From contig NZ_JAKRGF010000004.1 of NCBI RefSeq assembly GCF_022347685.1, positions 124,001 to 188,000 of the forward strand: a stretch of 64,000 nt of DNA, read 5' to 3'. This document shows, piece by piece, positions 8,502-17,214 of this stretch. The notes below the pieces were generated by a model. The model saw only the letters and a program-made list of their open reading frames with translations, was not told where the DNA came from and made no database searches. Each line of letters begins with the position of its first letter. The stretch's first letter is position 1. Made by a program: the position numbers and the translations under genes. This DNA comes from Thalassobius sp. Cn5-15 (GTDB lineage Bacteria; Pseudomonadota; Alphaproteobacteria; Rhodobacterales; Rhodobacteraceae).

Positions 8502-9281
8502 TCACTCGGGCGGACGGCCACCCAGTACCGTGGTCAGTTCTGTCGCCAATCGCTTCACCGTTTCGCCTGTTTCCGCCACCTTCTGCGGGGTCATCCGCGC
8601 GGCAAGGCCAGAAACGGAGATGGCGCAGGCCGGATCGCCTGCAGGCCCCCAGACCACGGCGGCGACACAGCGCAGGCCGATCACAAACTCTTCATCATCC
8701 AGTGCATAGCCACGGCTGCGAATGCGCTTAATCTCATCATGCACCGCCGCTGGATCGGTCAGCGATCGTTTGGTCATTGCCCGCAGCCCGTGGCGGTCGA
8801 TCACGCGGTTGATGGCGTCATCTTCCCATGTCGCGATGATCGCCTTGCCCATGCCGGAACAGATTACCGGCACCCGCCCGCCGGGGGGGGATATTGTGCG
8901 CTTTACCTCGCGGCTTTCCACCTGGCTGAGGGTGATCACCTCCCCATCCTCAATCACGCCGAGGTTGGCGGTTTCCCGCGTCGCATCGCGTAGACGGCGC
9001 AGGAAGGGCAGGGCGGGAGCAACGAAACTGCGCTGTTTGGTGTAGGCGGATCCCACAGCAAAGGCGCGCTGCCCGACATGCCAGCGATTGGAGGCGGCAT
9101 CGGAATAGACAAAACCGCTGTGCTCCAGCGTGGTCAACAACCGGTGCACGGTCGACGGTGCAAGTCCTGTGGTTCGCGCCAGGTCGGTCAGGCGTGCGCC
9201 ACCCGGCACCTTTGACACCTGCGTCAGCAGATCCAGCGCCCGCTGCACGGACTGCACGCCGTTGGTCTGTCGGTCTGTCAC
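8502..9281 (-). CDS. IclR-family transcriptional regulator next to malate synthase
   Basis: The 259-residue protein has the IclR layout: an N-terminal winged helix (residues about 8-70, with LARTTGLAPSTVHRLLTTLE) and a C-terminal effector-binding GAF-like domain with the characteristic ICSGMGKAIIA and YALDDEEFVIGLRCVAA motifs. Translation starts at GTG 9281 behind GGGAG. The gene is divergent from glcB with a 131-base spacer holding a near-consensus IclR operator, so it very probably controls malate synthase and itself in response to a C2 metabolite such as glyoxylate. That effector is an inference. Confidence 0.9.
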   Translation of the reverse strand: MTDRQTNGVQSVQRALDLLTQVSKVPGGARLTDLARTTGLAPSTVHRLLTTLEHSGFVYSDAASNRWHVGQRAFAVGSAYTKQRSFVAPALPFLRRLRDATRETANLGVIEDGEVITLSQVESREVKRTISPPGGRVPVICSGMGKAIIATWEDDAINRVIDRHGLRAMTKRSLTDPAAVHDEIKRIRSRGYALDDEEFVIGLRCVAAVVWGPAGDPACAISVSGLAARMTPQKVAETGETVKRLATELTTVLGGRPPE

Positions 9282-9300
9282 TGGCTTTCTCCCTTTGAGC

Positions 9301-9320
9301 TAGCGCATCCTCAAGCGCTA
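9301..9320. promoter_or_regulatory. Inverted repeat TAGCGC-N8-GCGCTA in the iclR-glcB spacer
   Basis: TAGCGC at 9301-9306 and GCGCTA at 9315-9320 form a perfect 6-bp inverted repeat directly beside the IclR-like operator and 20 bases upstream of the regulator's GTG. It could be a second protein-binding site or part of the regulator's leader. Confidence 0.4.
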
Positions 9321-9348
9321 TTTTTCCACGATGTGGAAAAAATTTCCG
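9321..9348. promoter_or_regulatory. Probable IclR operator controlling glcB
   Basis: Two overlapping symmetrical elements are visible. TTTTTCCAC-GAT-GTGGAAAAA (9321-9341) is a perfect 9-bp inverted repeat. TGGAAAAAATTTCCG (9334-9348) matches 12 of the 14 defined positions of the E. coli IclR consensus TGGAAATNATTTCCA. The location between an IclR gene and malate synthase fits an operator. Confidence 0.75.
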
Positions 9349-9412
9349 ATAGGCAAGACGACTCGGCCCTCGGGGGGTAGGAAAGGCGTAAAGATCATGA
9401 GGAGTGATAGAG

Positions 9413-11560
9413 ATGACCACTTATGTGGCCCGCGCTGGGTTGGATGTGGCTGCTGAATTGGCAGACCTGATGGAAAACGAAGTCTTCCCGGGACTAGGTC
9501 TTGAGGCGGATGTGGTTTGGTCCGGCTACGCTGCGATGCTGGCCGACATGGTTCCTGAAAACCGCCGCTTGTTGGCTGTGCGTGCTGAAATGCAGTCGAA
9601 AATCGATGCTTATCTGCTGGAGCGTAAGGGCCAACCGTGGGAGGCGGCCGAGTATGAAGCGTTTCTGCGTGACATTGGCTACCTTCTGGACGAAGGCGAA
9701 GCGTTCGAAATCGATACCGGCAATGTAGATCCTGAAATTGCCACCATCGCTGGCCCGCAGCTGGTTGTTCCGGTGATGAACGCTCGTTTCGCGCTGAACG
9801 CCGCGAACGCGCGGTGGGGTTCGCTCTATGATGCGCTTTACGGCACTGATGCGCTGCCCGGCGTGCCCGAAGGCAAAGGCTACGACCCCAAGCGCGGTGC
9901 ACAGGCTGTTGCGTGGTCGGCAGACTTCCTCGACAAATCGGTGCCGCTGGCCAAAGGCAGCCATGCCGATGTCACCGCCTACCGTCGTGACGGCGCTGCA
10001 CTGGTGGCAGAGGTCGCTGGTGAAACCGTTGGTTTCGCCGATGCCGGCGCATTTGTTGGCTACAGCGAAGAGGGTGACAAAGCGTCCTACGTTCTGGTCA
10101 ACAACGGCATGCACATTGAGCTGCTGATCGATCCCGGCCATCCGGTTGGCGCAGCGCATGCAGCTGGCCTGCGAGACGTGGTACTGGAAAGCGCGCTGAC
10201 CGCGATTCAGGATTGCGAAGACTCGGTCGCTGCAGTGGACGCCGAAGACAAGGTCACGATCTACAGAAACTGGCTGGGCCTGATGAAAGGCGATCTGTCA
10301 GAGACTTTCACCAAAGGCGGTCAGGAAATGACCCGAAGCCTGAACGGTGATAAGATTCTGGTTGGCCCCGAAGGTGGCGAGGTTGTCTTGCCCGGCCGCG
10401 CGGTTCTGCTGGTCCGTAACGTTGGTCACCTGATGACCACCGATGCTGTCAAACTGAACGGCGAAGAAACCCCCGAAGGCATGTTGGACGCGCTGTGCAC
10501 GGTTGCCTGCGCCATGCACGACCTGCAGAAAACCGAAGGTCCGCGCAATTCACGCGCTGGCTCGGTTTATATCGTGAAGCCCAAGATGCACGGCCCCGAA
10601 GAGGTGGCCTTTGCCAACACCATGTATGGCCGTGTTGAGGAAATTTTGGGTCTGGCGGCCAACACTGTCAAGCTGGGCGTCATGGATGAAGAACGCCGCA
10701 CTTCGGCCAACCTGCGCGAATGTATCCGTCAGGTGAAAGAGCGTCTGGTGTTCATCAACACAGGCTTCCTTGATCGGACCGGCGATGAAATCCATACCTC
10801 GATGCATGCAGGTGCCTTCATCCCGAAGGATGAGATGAAAACCGCACTGTGGCTGATCACCTATGAAAACGGCAATGTAGATGCAGGTCTGGCGACGGGC
10901 ATGCAGGGTCAGGGCCAGATTGGCAAAGGCATGTGGGCGAAGCCTGACATGATGGACGAAATGCTGGGTGCCAAAATCGGTCACCCGAAATCCGGCGCCA
11001 ACACCGCTTGGGTTCCGTCGCCGACCGCGGCAACGCTGCACGCCACACATTATCATCAGGTTGATGTTTTCGCGGTACAGGACGATATGAAATCGCGTGA
11101 GGCTGCCAGCCTGACCGATCTGCTGACTCCGCCGCTTCTGGCGGGTCGCAATCTGACCGACGAAGAAGTGCGCCGTGATCTGGACAACAACTGTCAGGGT
11201 ATCCTTGGCTACGTTGTGCGTTGGGTTGATCAGGGTGTTGGCTGTTCCAAAGTGCCGGACATCAACGATGTGGGCCTGATGGAAGATCGCGCGACCTTGC
11301 GTATCTCGTCTCAGTATCTGGCCAACTGGCTGCTGCACGGTCTGGTGACCGAAGAGCAAGTGATGGATAGCCTGAAGCGCATGGCGCTGGAAGTGGATCG
11401 CCAGAATGTTGGTGACACGGCCTACAGGCCGATGGCACCGGGCTATGACGGTGTGGCCTTTGCCGCCGCTTGTGATCTGATCTTCAAGGGTGTGGAGCAA
11501 CCCTCGGGTTACACCGAGCCAGTCTTGCATGCCCGCCGCCGCGAAGCCAAAGCGCAATAA
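9413..11560 (+). CDS. glcB: Malate synthase G
   Basis: The 715-residue protein is full-length malate synthase G (about 720 residues), which condenses glyoxylate with acetyl-CoA to malate in the cytosol. Family features include [27 protein letters not shown] split around residue 120, the catalytic core tract [22 protein letters not shown] and the long form's extra N-terminal domain. I chose the ATG at 9413, with GAGGAG eight bases upstream, over the in-frame GTG at 9404. glcG follows after 33 bases. Isocitrate lyase is not in the window; the enzyme may serve glycolate or ethylmalonyl-CoA metabolism. Control by the divergent IclR protein is likely. Confidence 0.97.
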   Translation: MTTYVARAGLDVAAELADLMENEVFPGLGLEADVVWSGYAAMLADMVPENRRLLAVRAEMQSKIDAYLLERKGQPWEAAEYEAFLRDIGYLLDEGEAFEIDTGNVDPEIATIAGPQLVVPVMNARFALNAANARWGSLYDALYGTDALPGVPEGKGYDPKRGAQAVAWSADFLDKSVPLAKGSHADVTAYRRDGAALVAEVAGETVGFADAGAFVGYSEEGDKASYVLVNNGMHIELLIDPGHPVGAAHAAGLRDVVLESALTAIQDCEDSVAAVDAEDKVTIYRNWLGLMKGDLSETFTKGGQEMTRSLNGDKILVGPEGGEVVLPGRAVLLVRNVGHLMTTDAVKLNGEETPEGMLDALCTVACAMHDLQKTEGPRNSRAGSVYIVKPKMHGPEEVAFANTMYGRVEEILGLAANTVKLGVMDEERRTSANLRECIRQVKERLVFINTGFLDRTGDEIHTSMHAGAFIPKDEMKTALWLITYENGNVDAGLATGMQGQGQIGKGMWAKPDMMDEMLGAKIGHPKSGANTAWVPSPTAATLHATHYHQVDVFAVQDDMKSREAASLTDLLTPPLLAGRNLTDEEVRRDLDNNCQGILGYVVRWVDQGVGCSKVPDINDVGLMEDRATLRISSQYLANWLLHGLVTEEQVMDSLKRMALEVDRQNVGDTAYRPMAPGYDGVAFAAACDLIFKGVEQPSGYTEPVLHARRREAKAQ

Positions 11561-11593
11561 GCGGCAAAACGAAGTGGTAAGGACATACAGACA

Positions 11594-12016
11594 ATGATGA
11601 CTGTACAACGACTGGACATCTCGGACGCCCGTATCTTGATTGCGGGCGCACGGGCCAAGGCCGAAGAGATCGGCGTGCCTATGTGCATCGCCATCACCGA
11701 TGACGGCGGTAACCTGATCGCCTTTGAACGCATGGACGGTGGCAAGGTGACCTCGACCCATATTGCGATCGATAAATCCTACACCGCCTCGGGTGCCAAA
11801 AAAGCGACCCACGAATATGGCGAGGTTAGCCAGCCGGGCAAACCGGCCTATGGAATTGCCTCGGCTATCGGTGGCCGTCTGATGGTGGTGGGCGGTGGCT
11901 TGCCGGTGATTGTAGATGGCGCTGTTGTTGGCGGCATCGGCATCTCTTCAGGTACACCAGGCCAGGATCAGGAAGTCGCACAGGCCGGTATCGACGCCTT
12001 TCTGGCGCAGCTTTGA
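11594..12016 (+). CDS. glcG: GlcG/HbpS-family protein
   Basis: This 140-residue protein is a single GlcG/HbpS domain, with the conserved tracts MCIAITDDGGNLIAFERMDG and GGGLPVIVDGAVVGGIGISSG. GlcG proteins are repeatedly found with glycolate-utilisation genes and HbpS homologues bind haem, but the biochemical role of GlcG is not established. It follows glcB after 33 bases and is ended by a strong terminator, so the two genes form a bicistron. The usual glcDEF glycolate oxidase genes are not present here. Confidence 0.88.
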   Translation: MMTVQRLDISDARILIAGARAKAEEIGVPMCIAITDDGGNLIAFERMDGGKVTSTHIAIDKSYTASGAKKATHEYGEVSQPGKPAYGIASAIGGRLMVVGGGLPVIVDGAVVGGIGISSGTPGQDQEVAQAGIDAFLAQL

Positions 12017-12042
12017 TCTGACGTTTCGTGATTGAGAAATAG

Positions 12043-12072
12043 AAAACGGCGCTCCATTGTGAGCGCCGTTTT
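12043..12072 (+). terminator. Terminator of the glcB-glcG operon
   Basis: A perfect 12-bp stem, AAAACGGCGCTC (12043-12054) and its complement at 12061-12072, with loop CATTGT, ends in TTTT and continues TTGTTTG. It lies 26 bases after the glcG stop; being A/T-flanked on both sides it may also work leftward. Confidence 0.9.
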
Positions 12073-12176
12073 GTTTGAGGTTAAGTGTGCTTTGCCCTCT
12101 TGGCCGTACGGCCAGCGCTACGTGCGTTTGGGGCTAATTGTTTTCCCCCAGAGCATTTGAGCAATGCTGAAAGCAT

Positions 12177-12728
12177 TTAGGGGTCGAAAGGCGTTTCGGT
12201 TAGCGCGGCGGCGATGTCATCATCCAGCGGCGTGTCAAAGCTGTTCAGGATATAGCCTAGCGTCGAGTAGAAGCCGACGGTTGCAATGACGTCGAACATA
12301 CCTTCGGTGCCGACCAGATCCACCAGTGCCGATTGGGTGTGGGGCGACAGGCGTTTTTCATAAAACAACTCATCCACCGCGCGGGCGATTGTGGCGTCAT
12401 CTTTGCGCATGCCTTCCAGTGGGCCGCGGACCTTGTTGATGCGGGAATCGCTCATGCCGATGGCGCGAGAGCGGTGAACGTGCTGCGCCCATTCGTAAGA
12501 CGATCCCAACCGGTGGCCAGTGCGCAGAATCGCAACCTCTGACAGCTCTGCGCCCAGTGCGTTGTCTTTCACCACATGTTGGCGCAGCGGTGCCCAGGCC
12601 TTCAGAAGGTCCGGGTTGTGGGCCATGGTGCGGTAGATGTTCAGCTGTGTGGCAAATCCGCCTTGAAGATCGGCGATCTGATCCGGCCAATCGTCATCGT
12701 GACGGGGTGGATAGGGGCGAGCTGTCAT
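12177..12728 (-). CDS. Carboxymuconolactone decarboxylase (CMD/AhpD-like) family protein
   Basis: The 183-residue protein has a CMD-type helical domain, seen in ELSEVAILRTGHRLGSSYEW and the following AQHVHRSRAIGMSD. The CXXC pair of peroxidase-type AhpD proteins is missing; this is the subfamily with SXXEW in that place, whose members are uncharacterised or act as lactone decarboxylases or hydrolases. The gene is monocistronic, converges with glcG and shares its terminator region. The substrate is unknown and the neighbours do not help. Confidence 0.75.
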   Translation of the reverse strand: MTARPYPPRHDDDWPDQIADLQGGFATQLNIYRTMAHNPDLLKAWAPLRQHVVKDNALGAELSEVAILRTGHRLGSSYEWAQHVHRSRAIGMSDSRINKVRGPLEGMRKDDATIARAVDELFYEKRLSPHTQSALVDLVGTEGMFDVIATVGFYSTLGYILNSFDTPLDDDIAAALTETPFDP

Positions 12729-12868
12729 GGGGATGTCCTGTATTGGTCCGGCACGGGGTGATTAGCCGCCGACATGCGCGGCGTATGGGCGAGTGTCAAG
12801 GTAGCTGTCTTGCGAATGTGATTCTGCAGCGGGCGCTGGCGGCGTAGGTTCATCCTGCTGAAGTGGCG

Positions 12869-12883
12869 TTAAGATTGCGTTAA
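12869..12883 (+). promoter_or_regulatory. CtrA-box-like site TTAA-N7-TTAA
   Basis: TTAAGATTGCGTTAA at 12869-12883 is an exact match to the alphaproteobacterial CtrA consensus TTAA-N7-TTAA, with the following CC adding to the resemblance. It lies 112 bases upstream of the start of a small secreted protein. CtrA governs motility and gene-transfer-agent genes in this order; binding here is an inference. Confidence 0.5.
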
Positions 12884-12994
12884 CCATTTCATTTTATGGT
12901 CCTGCTCTGTGTGCGCCCTGAGGGGTGTAGAGGGGTATGTGTGCAATCGGTTCTTGCCGTGTGTGCTGCATTTCAAATTGAACAGGGACAGACT

Positions 12995-13450
12995 ATGAAA
13001 CGATTTTTAGGGCATAGCTTTGCCGTTGCTGCGATGGTGCTGGGAACTTCGGTTGTGGCGCAGGAGGCTGCGCCGATTGATTTTGGTGCCTTGCTGGACA
13101 GCTGTAATGAAGCGCCGGCAGAATGTCAGGCCGCGTTGAGTGCGCAGATCGCCGCGATTGAGGCACTGCCTGTCGCCGCTGCGGTGAAGACGGAATATCT
13201 GCAGACCATCGCAACGGTTGCCGCAAGTGCAGCTGGGACCAATAGAACCCTTGGGCGGCAAATGGCTGACGTTGTCGCGAAAACGGCTGTTGCAGTGGAG
13301 AAGGTGGCGAAAACTGCTCCATCGTCCGGCACAGTGGCCACGCCTGTTGAAGCAACGCAATCAGTGGTCGCGGCATTGGAAAATATTTCCAGCCAGCTGG
13401 AAGCAGGCGATGCGGTCGATCTGTCAGCTATTGGTGGCAGTCCCAGTTAA
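12995..13450 (+). CDS. Small exported protein of unknown function
   Basis: The 151-residue product begins MKRFLGHSFAVAAMVLGTSV and has a clear Sec signal peptide with probable cleavage after VVA (AQE follows). The mature part is alanine-rich and mostly helical in appearance, with one close cysteine pair (DSCNEAPAEC) that could form a disulfide. I do not recognise a family. The ATG at 12995 fits the signal peptide; the open frame further upstream looks unrelated. A CtrA-like box lies upstream, and the gene converges with the next one with 13 bases between them. Confidence 0.7.
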   Translation: MKRFLGHSFAVAAMVLGTSVVAQEAAPIDFGALLDSCNEAPAECQAALSAQIAAIEALPVAAAVKTEYLQTIATVAASAAGTNRTLGRQMADVVAKTAVAVEKVAKTAPSSGTVATPVEATQSVVAALENISSQLEAGDAVDLSAIGGSPS

Positions 13451-13463
13451 GCCAGCGCAGGCG

Positions 13464-13979
13464 TCAGGCGCATTGTGGAATGCCCATACGGATCAGCTCT
13501 GCCCCGCCGATTGTGATCAGATCGTCTGAATGGCGGGCGGTGCTCATGAACCACTGGCGCAGCGGTGAGGGATAGTGGGTGGCCATCTGACGGGACCAGC
13601 GATCGAAGTCGTGTGGCAGCATCCGCAGGCCCTTGGTGGCCAGCTGGGGGCCATGAAACCCGAATCTTGCGCGCGGCGAAACACAGGTGGTGCTGAGGCC
13701 AAGGTAGAGTGTGCAGGCAGAGTTGCAGTATCCGCGCCGGATCGCCACGTGCTGCCCGCTTTGGCGTAGGGAAGCGATCTGATCGATCCGCGCCTGCAGG
13801 CTGCCGCCGGCGTCATTTCGGATCTCCAGCACAGGGCTCTCTAGCACAGGGGTCGGGGTTGCAAGGATGGGCTGGGGAGTCAGCACGCCAAATGCCAGCA
13901 GGCAGAGGGGCAATAGCCATCCCAAACAGTGCAGGCCAAAGCTGCGCCGTTCGGGGTCCAGGGTCGGATCCCGTGTCAT
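13464..13979 (-). CDS. ClpP-like (COG3904-type) exported protein
   Basis: The 171-residue protein has an N-terminal hydrophobic segment (LGWLLPLCLLAFGVLTPQP), so it is probably exported or anchored. The rest resembles the periplasmic ClpP/crotonase-like family: DAGGSLQARIDQIASLR, then the putative nucleophile serine in GYCNSACTLYLGL, then a histidine in RFGFHGPQL. These positions match the Ser and His of ClpP-type serine proteases, but activity of the family is not established. The ATG at 13979 is preferred to an upstream GTG, though neither has a strong ribosome site. It is divergent from the exopolysaccharide operon that follows. Confidence 0.65.
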   Translation of the reverse strand: MTRDPTLDPERRSFGLHCLGWLLPLCLLAFGVLTPQPILATPTPVLESPVLEIRNDAGGSLQARIDQIASLRQSGQHVAIRRGYCNSACTLYLGLSTTCVSPRARFGFHGPQLATKGLRMLPHDFDRWSRQMATHYPSPLRQWFMSTARHSDDLITIGGAELIRMGIPQCA

Positions 13980-14186
13980 CGTTACACTCACTGATAGGGA
14001 CGGCACGCCGCCCGAAAAGGCGTTCTGCCATCAGGTTAAGAGGCCGCGCACAGTCTGCAACGGCGCATCGGTCTGGTGTTGGCAGCCTTTGGTAGGGCGG
14101 TGCCGCACGTTGGGGGTGGGGCAGTGTCTTGTACGGACAGGATCGCGTCTGAATGAGGCGGGATTAGGTGGGAAAAGAGGGGTCGG

Positions 14187-14882
14187 ATGTGGCGAAAGAC
14201 TAAAACTCTATCCGTTTGGCGGTGGGGGCTTGTTGGTGGCTTTGTGTTGGCTGCGGCCGTAGCGCTGCGCCTTTTTGTTGATGAAGCAAAGGGACTGCAG
14301 GGCACAGTCTTTGATGTTCCGTCGACGCTGTTGCAAGCACGCAAGCAAGCGATAGACATCCCGCGCCCGCGTGGTTGGAAACAACAACAGCAGCTCTTGG
14401 TGCGTTGTGAGGATTTGCTGTCTTCTGTCTATTTGCAACTGGCGACGCCTGCGGTGCGTCGGAACGTTACCGTTCCCTGTCTGTCTTTTGCTGACGATGT
14501 GTTGCGCGGTGCCCCGACAGTTGCGATTGCGCATCTGATCCGCGCCGAGGTTTATGCGCTGCGCAACGCAGAGGAACAGGCGCGCGCTGCCTATCACACC
14601 GCGCAGCGTTTTGCCCCAGAGGAAGGCTGGCTTGCCGCGCGTCGGCTGCGTTTTGCCCTGCCGTTGTGGGGGGGGCTGGCTCGCGCGCCAGATGAGCAAG
14701 AGGCGTTGGTCAAGGATCAGCGATTGGTTCTGGCAACTGACAGATATCGCCCGCTGTTAGCACAACTTTACGACCAGAACCCGCAGGCGCGTGATTGGAT
14801 GATTATTCATCTTGAGGCTGCTCCTGCGCGACAGAAGGCGCAGTTTTTGAATGATATCCGGCAGCGTAGCAGAGGGCTGTGA
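14187..14882 (+). CDS. Membrane-anchored protein of an exopolysaccharide operon, function unknown
   Basis: The 231-residue protein has one N-terminal transmembrane helix (WGLVGGFVLAAAVALRLFV, about residues 13-31) and a largely helical remainder with a TPR-like stretch, AEVYALRNAEEQARAAYHTA, near residue 120. I do not recognise a specific family. It is the first gene of a plus-strand operon with an O-antigen ligase (overlapping by a few bases), a phosphatase and a Wzc-like kinase. By position it may be an accessory of polysaccharide polymerisation or export; that is inference. Confidence 0.7.
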   Translation: MWRKTKTLSVWRWGLVGGFVLAAAVALRLFVDEAKGLQGTVFDVPSTLLQARKQAIDIPRPRGWKQQQQLLVRCEDLLSSVYLQLATPAVRRNVTVPCLSFADDVLRGAPTVAIAHLIRAEVYALRNAEEQARAAYHTAQRFAPEEGWLAARRLRFALPLWGGLARAPDEQEALVKDQRLVLATDRYRPLLAQLYDQNPQARDWMIIHLEAAPARQKAQFLNDIRQRSRGL

Positions 14883-14884
14883 GG

Positions 14885-16381
14885 ATGGATTTCACCACGA
14901 CACAGCCCCGCAAAATCAGGTCGAATACGCCGCCTGCGCCTGCCGTTTCTATTGGGACAGGGACAGGGATAGGCACAGGGGCAGCCGCAGAAATGCCGAT
15001 CGTTTATGACGTCATCCCATTGAAACGCTGGGACGGGCGTGCACGCGCGGCAGTGATCAGCCGATTGAACGGGCGTCTCGCGCCGATACTGGCGATTTTC
15101 CTTACGTTGATTGCGGTGCCTTTTGGCGCCAACAACAGCCTCAGTTGGCTGGTCGCGGCGCTGTTTCTAACGTTGCTCTGTGCGGTCTATATGGGGGCTG
15201 TGGCCCACTATGATCCGTTGCGCCCGTCAGCGCTGCGCCAGTATAGGCTTTCACTAGCGCTGGGCGCACTGGTTATCCTGAGCGCGATGGCGCAGTTGTT
15301 GCCGCATGACCTTTTGCGGCTACCGGACGTGGCTGCGGGCGCGCCGCCGCGTCTTGGGACGATGACGCGACCGGCGACGGAATTGGCTGTGTTGCGGCTG
15401 ATATCCTACGCGGCGCTGTTCATTTTGGTGGTGGAGTGTTGTCACAATCGACGACGCGCGGTGCAGATGCTGCGCTGGATTTACGCGGGAGTTGTTCTGC
15501 ATGCGATCTGGGCGCTGATTTCCCTCTCTGTGTTGCAGGACCAACTCTTGTTCACCGAGAAGGTGGCCTATCACGGTATGGCTACGGGCACCTTCATCAA
15601 CCGCAACTCTTTTGCCACCTATCTGGCTATGGGGGCCACGGTTGGGACCGGTTTGATGTGGGTGGCCCTGCTGCGCCCAACCCAGCGGTCGGCGCGGCGC
15701 AGGCGGATGCCCACGTCGGTGGCGTTGCAACTGGGGGGGCTGGTGGTGGTTTTGGCGACTTTGGCGGCGACAGGATCGCGCATGGGGGCGTTGGTCGGCT
15801 GTTTAGGCGTTGGCAGCGTCAGTGCCTTGATGCTGTATCAGCATAGGGTTGCGCTGTGGCGTATCGGTCTGGGGACGCTGGCAGGTCTGTTGGTGCTGAT
15901 TGCGGGTGCGGTGTTGAGCGGGCAGTCGGTGACAGTGGAACGGCTGTTCTTTGCCCTTGCAGAAGGCGAGGCGCGGCCAGAGCTGTTCCGTCAGACATGG
16001 CAGATGATCGCCGCGAACCCGTGGTGGGGCTATGGGGTGGACAGCTATCCGCTGGCGTTTGAGCTCTACCGCAGTGAAGGGTTGCGCCCGGACCTGACTT
16101 GGCAGGCACCGCACAACACCTATCTGACGCTGTGGGTCGAATACGGAGTTGGGTTTGGCTCTGTGACGCTTCTGTTGGTCGCAACTCTTCTTTATTGGGT
16201 GGTTCAGGGTCTAAATGGGGCAGAGCGCGACATCTTGCCGGCAGCGATTGCAACGGCGGTTATTGTATTAACAGCGGTGCATGCCCTGGTCGATTTCAGT
16301 CTGGAGATTGCGGCAAACACCTATCTTTTTGTCGCGCTGGTGGCGCTGGGCCTGCCGTCTGGCGCACGGGGGGACGCATGA
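14885..16381 (+). CDS. O-antigen ligase/polymerase (Wzy/WaaL-type) membrane protein
   Basis: The 498-residue protein begins with about 60 soluble residues and then has some ten to twelve hydrophobic helices. The large periplasmic loop carries the signature region GMATGTFINRNSFATYLAM and, further on, NPWWGYGVDSY followed by the histidine in TWQAPHNTYLTLWVEYG, as in Wzy_C domain proteins. Such enzymes polymerise or ligate undecaprenyl-linked oligosaccharides in the periplasm. I start at ATG 14885 with GAGGG eight bases upstream; an in-frame GTG at 14879 overlaps the previous stop. Its TGA overlaps the next ATG (ATGA), coupling it to the phosphatase. Confidence 0.88.
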   Translation: MDFTTTQPRKIRSNTPPAPAVSIGTGTGIGTGAAAEMPIVYDVIPLKRWDGRARAAVISRLNGRLAPILAIFLTLIAVPFGANNSLSWLVAALFLTLLCAVYMGAVAHYDPLRPSALRQYRLSLALGALVILSAMAQLLPHDLLRLPDVAAGAPPRLGTMTRPATELAVLRLISYAALFILVVECCHNRRRAVQMLRWIYAGVVLHAIWALISLSVLQDQLLFTEKVAYHGMATGTFINRNSFATYLAMGATVGTGLMWVALLRPTQRSARRRRMPTSVALQLGGLVVVLATLAATGSRMGALVGCLGVGSVSALMLYQHRVALWRIGLGTLAGLLVLIAGAVLSGQSVTVERLFFALAEGEARPELFRQTWQMIAANPWWGYGVDSYPLAFELYRSEGLRPDLTWQAPHNTYLTLWVEYGVGFGSVTLLLVATLLYWVVQGLNGAERDILPAAIATAVIVLTAVHALVDFSLEIAANTYLFVALVALGLPSGARGDA

Positions 16382-17202
16382 ACTGGTTTCGCCGTCGCGC
16401 CGCAAACGTCCCCGCCGTGCGCCACGCTGCGGTTGCGCCGCATATCCTGCGTTTGGCGACTCCACCAGCTGCGGTTTATGCGGTTGGGGATGTGCATGGC
16501 CAACTTGCCCTCTATGAGGCGCTGGAGGCGCAGATCGTGGCCGATGGCGCGGCGATAGCCGGGGTAAAGCTGATCGTGATGCTGGGCGATCTGATTGACC
16601 GTGGCCCCGACAGCGCCGGTGTGGTGGCGCGGATGCTGGCACCGGCGCCTCAAGGTTTTCAACGGCTGGTATTGTCGGGCAATCACGAATGGATGTTCCT
16701 GCAGTTTCTGCGTGATCCGGCCCGCCATTTGGAATGGCTGACCTGCGGTGGGTTAGAAACGCTGCGCTCCTACGGGATCGCCATTGTGCCGGACGAAGAT
16801 CCGGCGGCAGACATTGCCCTGTTGAAACATCGGTTGGCGTTATCGGTGCCACAGGCGCACCGACAGTTTCTGGCGACGCTGGCCTTCGGGTTGGAAATGG
16901 GACGCTACCGTTTTGCCCACGCGGGCTATGATACAGGTCGTACTGCCGCTGCGCAGGATCCGCAGACACTGCTGTGGGGGCCGCGGCCTGTTGGGGCGGA
17001 ACAGGCTCTAACGCTGGTGCACGGCCATGTTCCGGTACCAGAGGTGCAACAGACTTCCCAAACAATTGCGCTGGATCTGGGCAGCTATCGTACCGGCCGT
17101 CTCGCGGCGCTGCGCATTCTATCGGATGACGCCAACGCCTCGCCTTCCGTCTCCTCCCATAAGGTGTTGCTGGTCGACAGTGCACCGCCCCATTTCACTT
17201 AA
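16378..17202 (+). CDS. PPP-family metallophosphoesterase (serine/threonine phosphatase type)
   Basis: The 274-residue protein has the complete PPP motif set: YAVGDVHGQ near residue 37, MLGDLIDRGPDS near residue 67, LSGNHEW near residue 100, and later histidines in YRFAHAGYD and LVHGHVPV. These bind two metal ions for phosphate ester hydrolysis. The start is the ATG that overlaps the ligase stop (ATGA), although the open frame extends far upstream. It lies 12 bases before a Wzc-like autokinase, so its natural substrate may be a phosphorylated kinase or operon partner. A sugar phosphate or diadenosine tetraphosphate (ApaH-like activity) is also possible. Confidence 0.88.
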   Translation: MNWFRRRAANVPAVRHAAVAPHILRLATPPAAVYAVGDVHGQLALYEALEAQIVADGAAIAGVKLIVMLGDLIDRGPDSAGVVARMLAPAPQGFQRLVLSGNHEWMFLQFLRDPARHLEWLTCGGLETLRSYGIAIVPDEDPAADIALLKHRLALSVPQAHRQFLATLAFGLEMGRYRFAHAGYDTGRTAAAQDPQTLLWGPRPVGAEQALTLVHGHVPVPEVQQTSQTIALDLGSYRTGRLAALRILSDDANASPSVSSHKVLLVDSAPPHFT

Positions 17203-17214
17203 GGTATTTAGAAA

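Noticed and set aside
10550-11812. 420-codon minus-strand frame opposite malate synthase and GlcG
   Set aside because: No family resemblance, and it lies against two well-supported genes.
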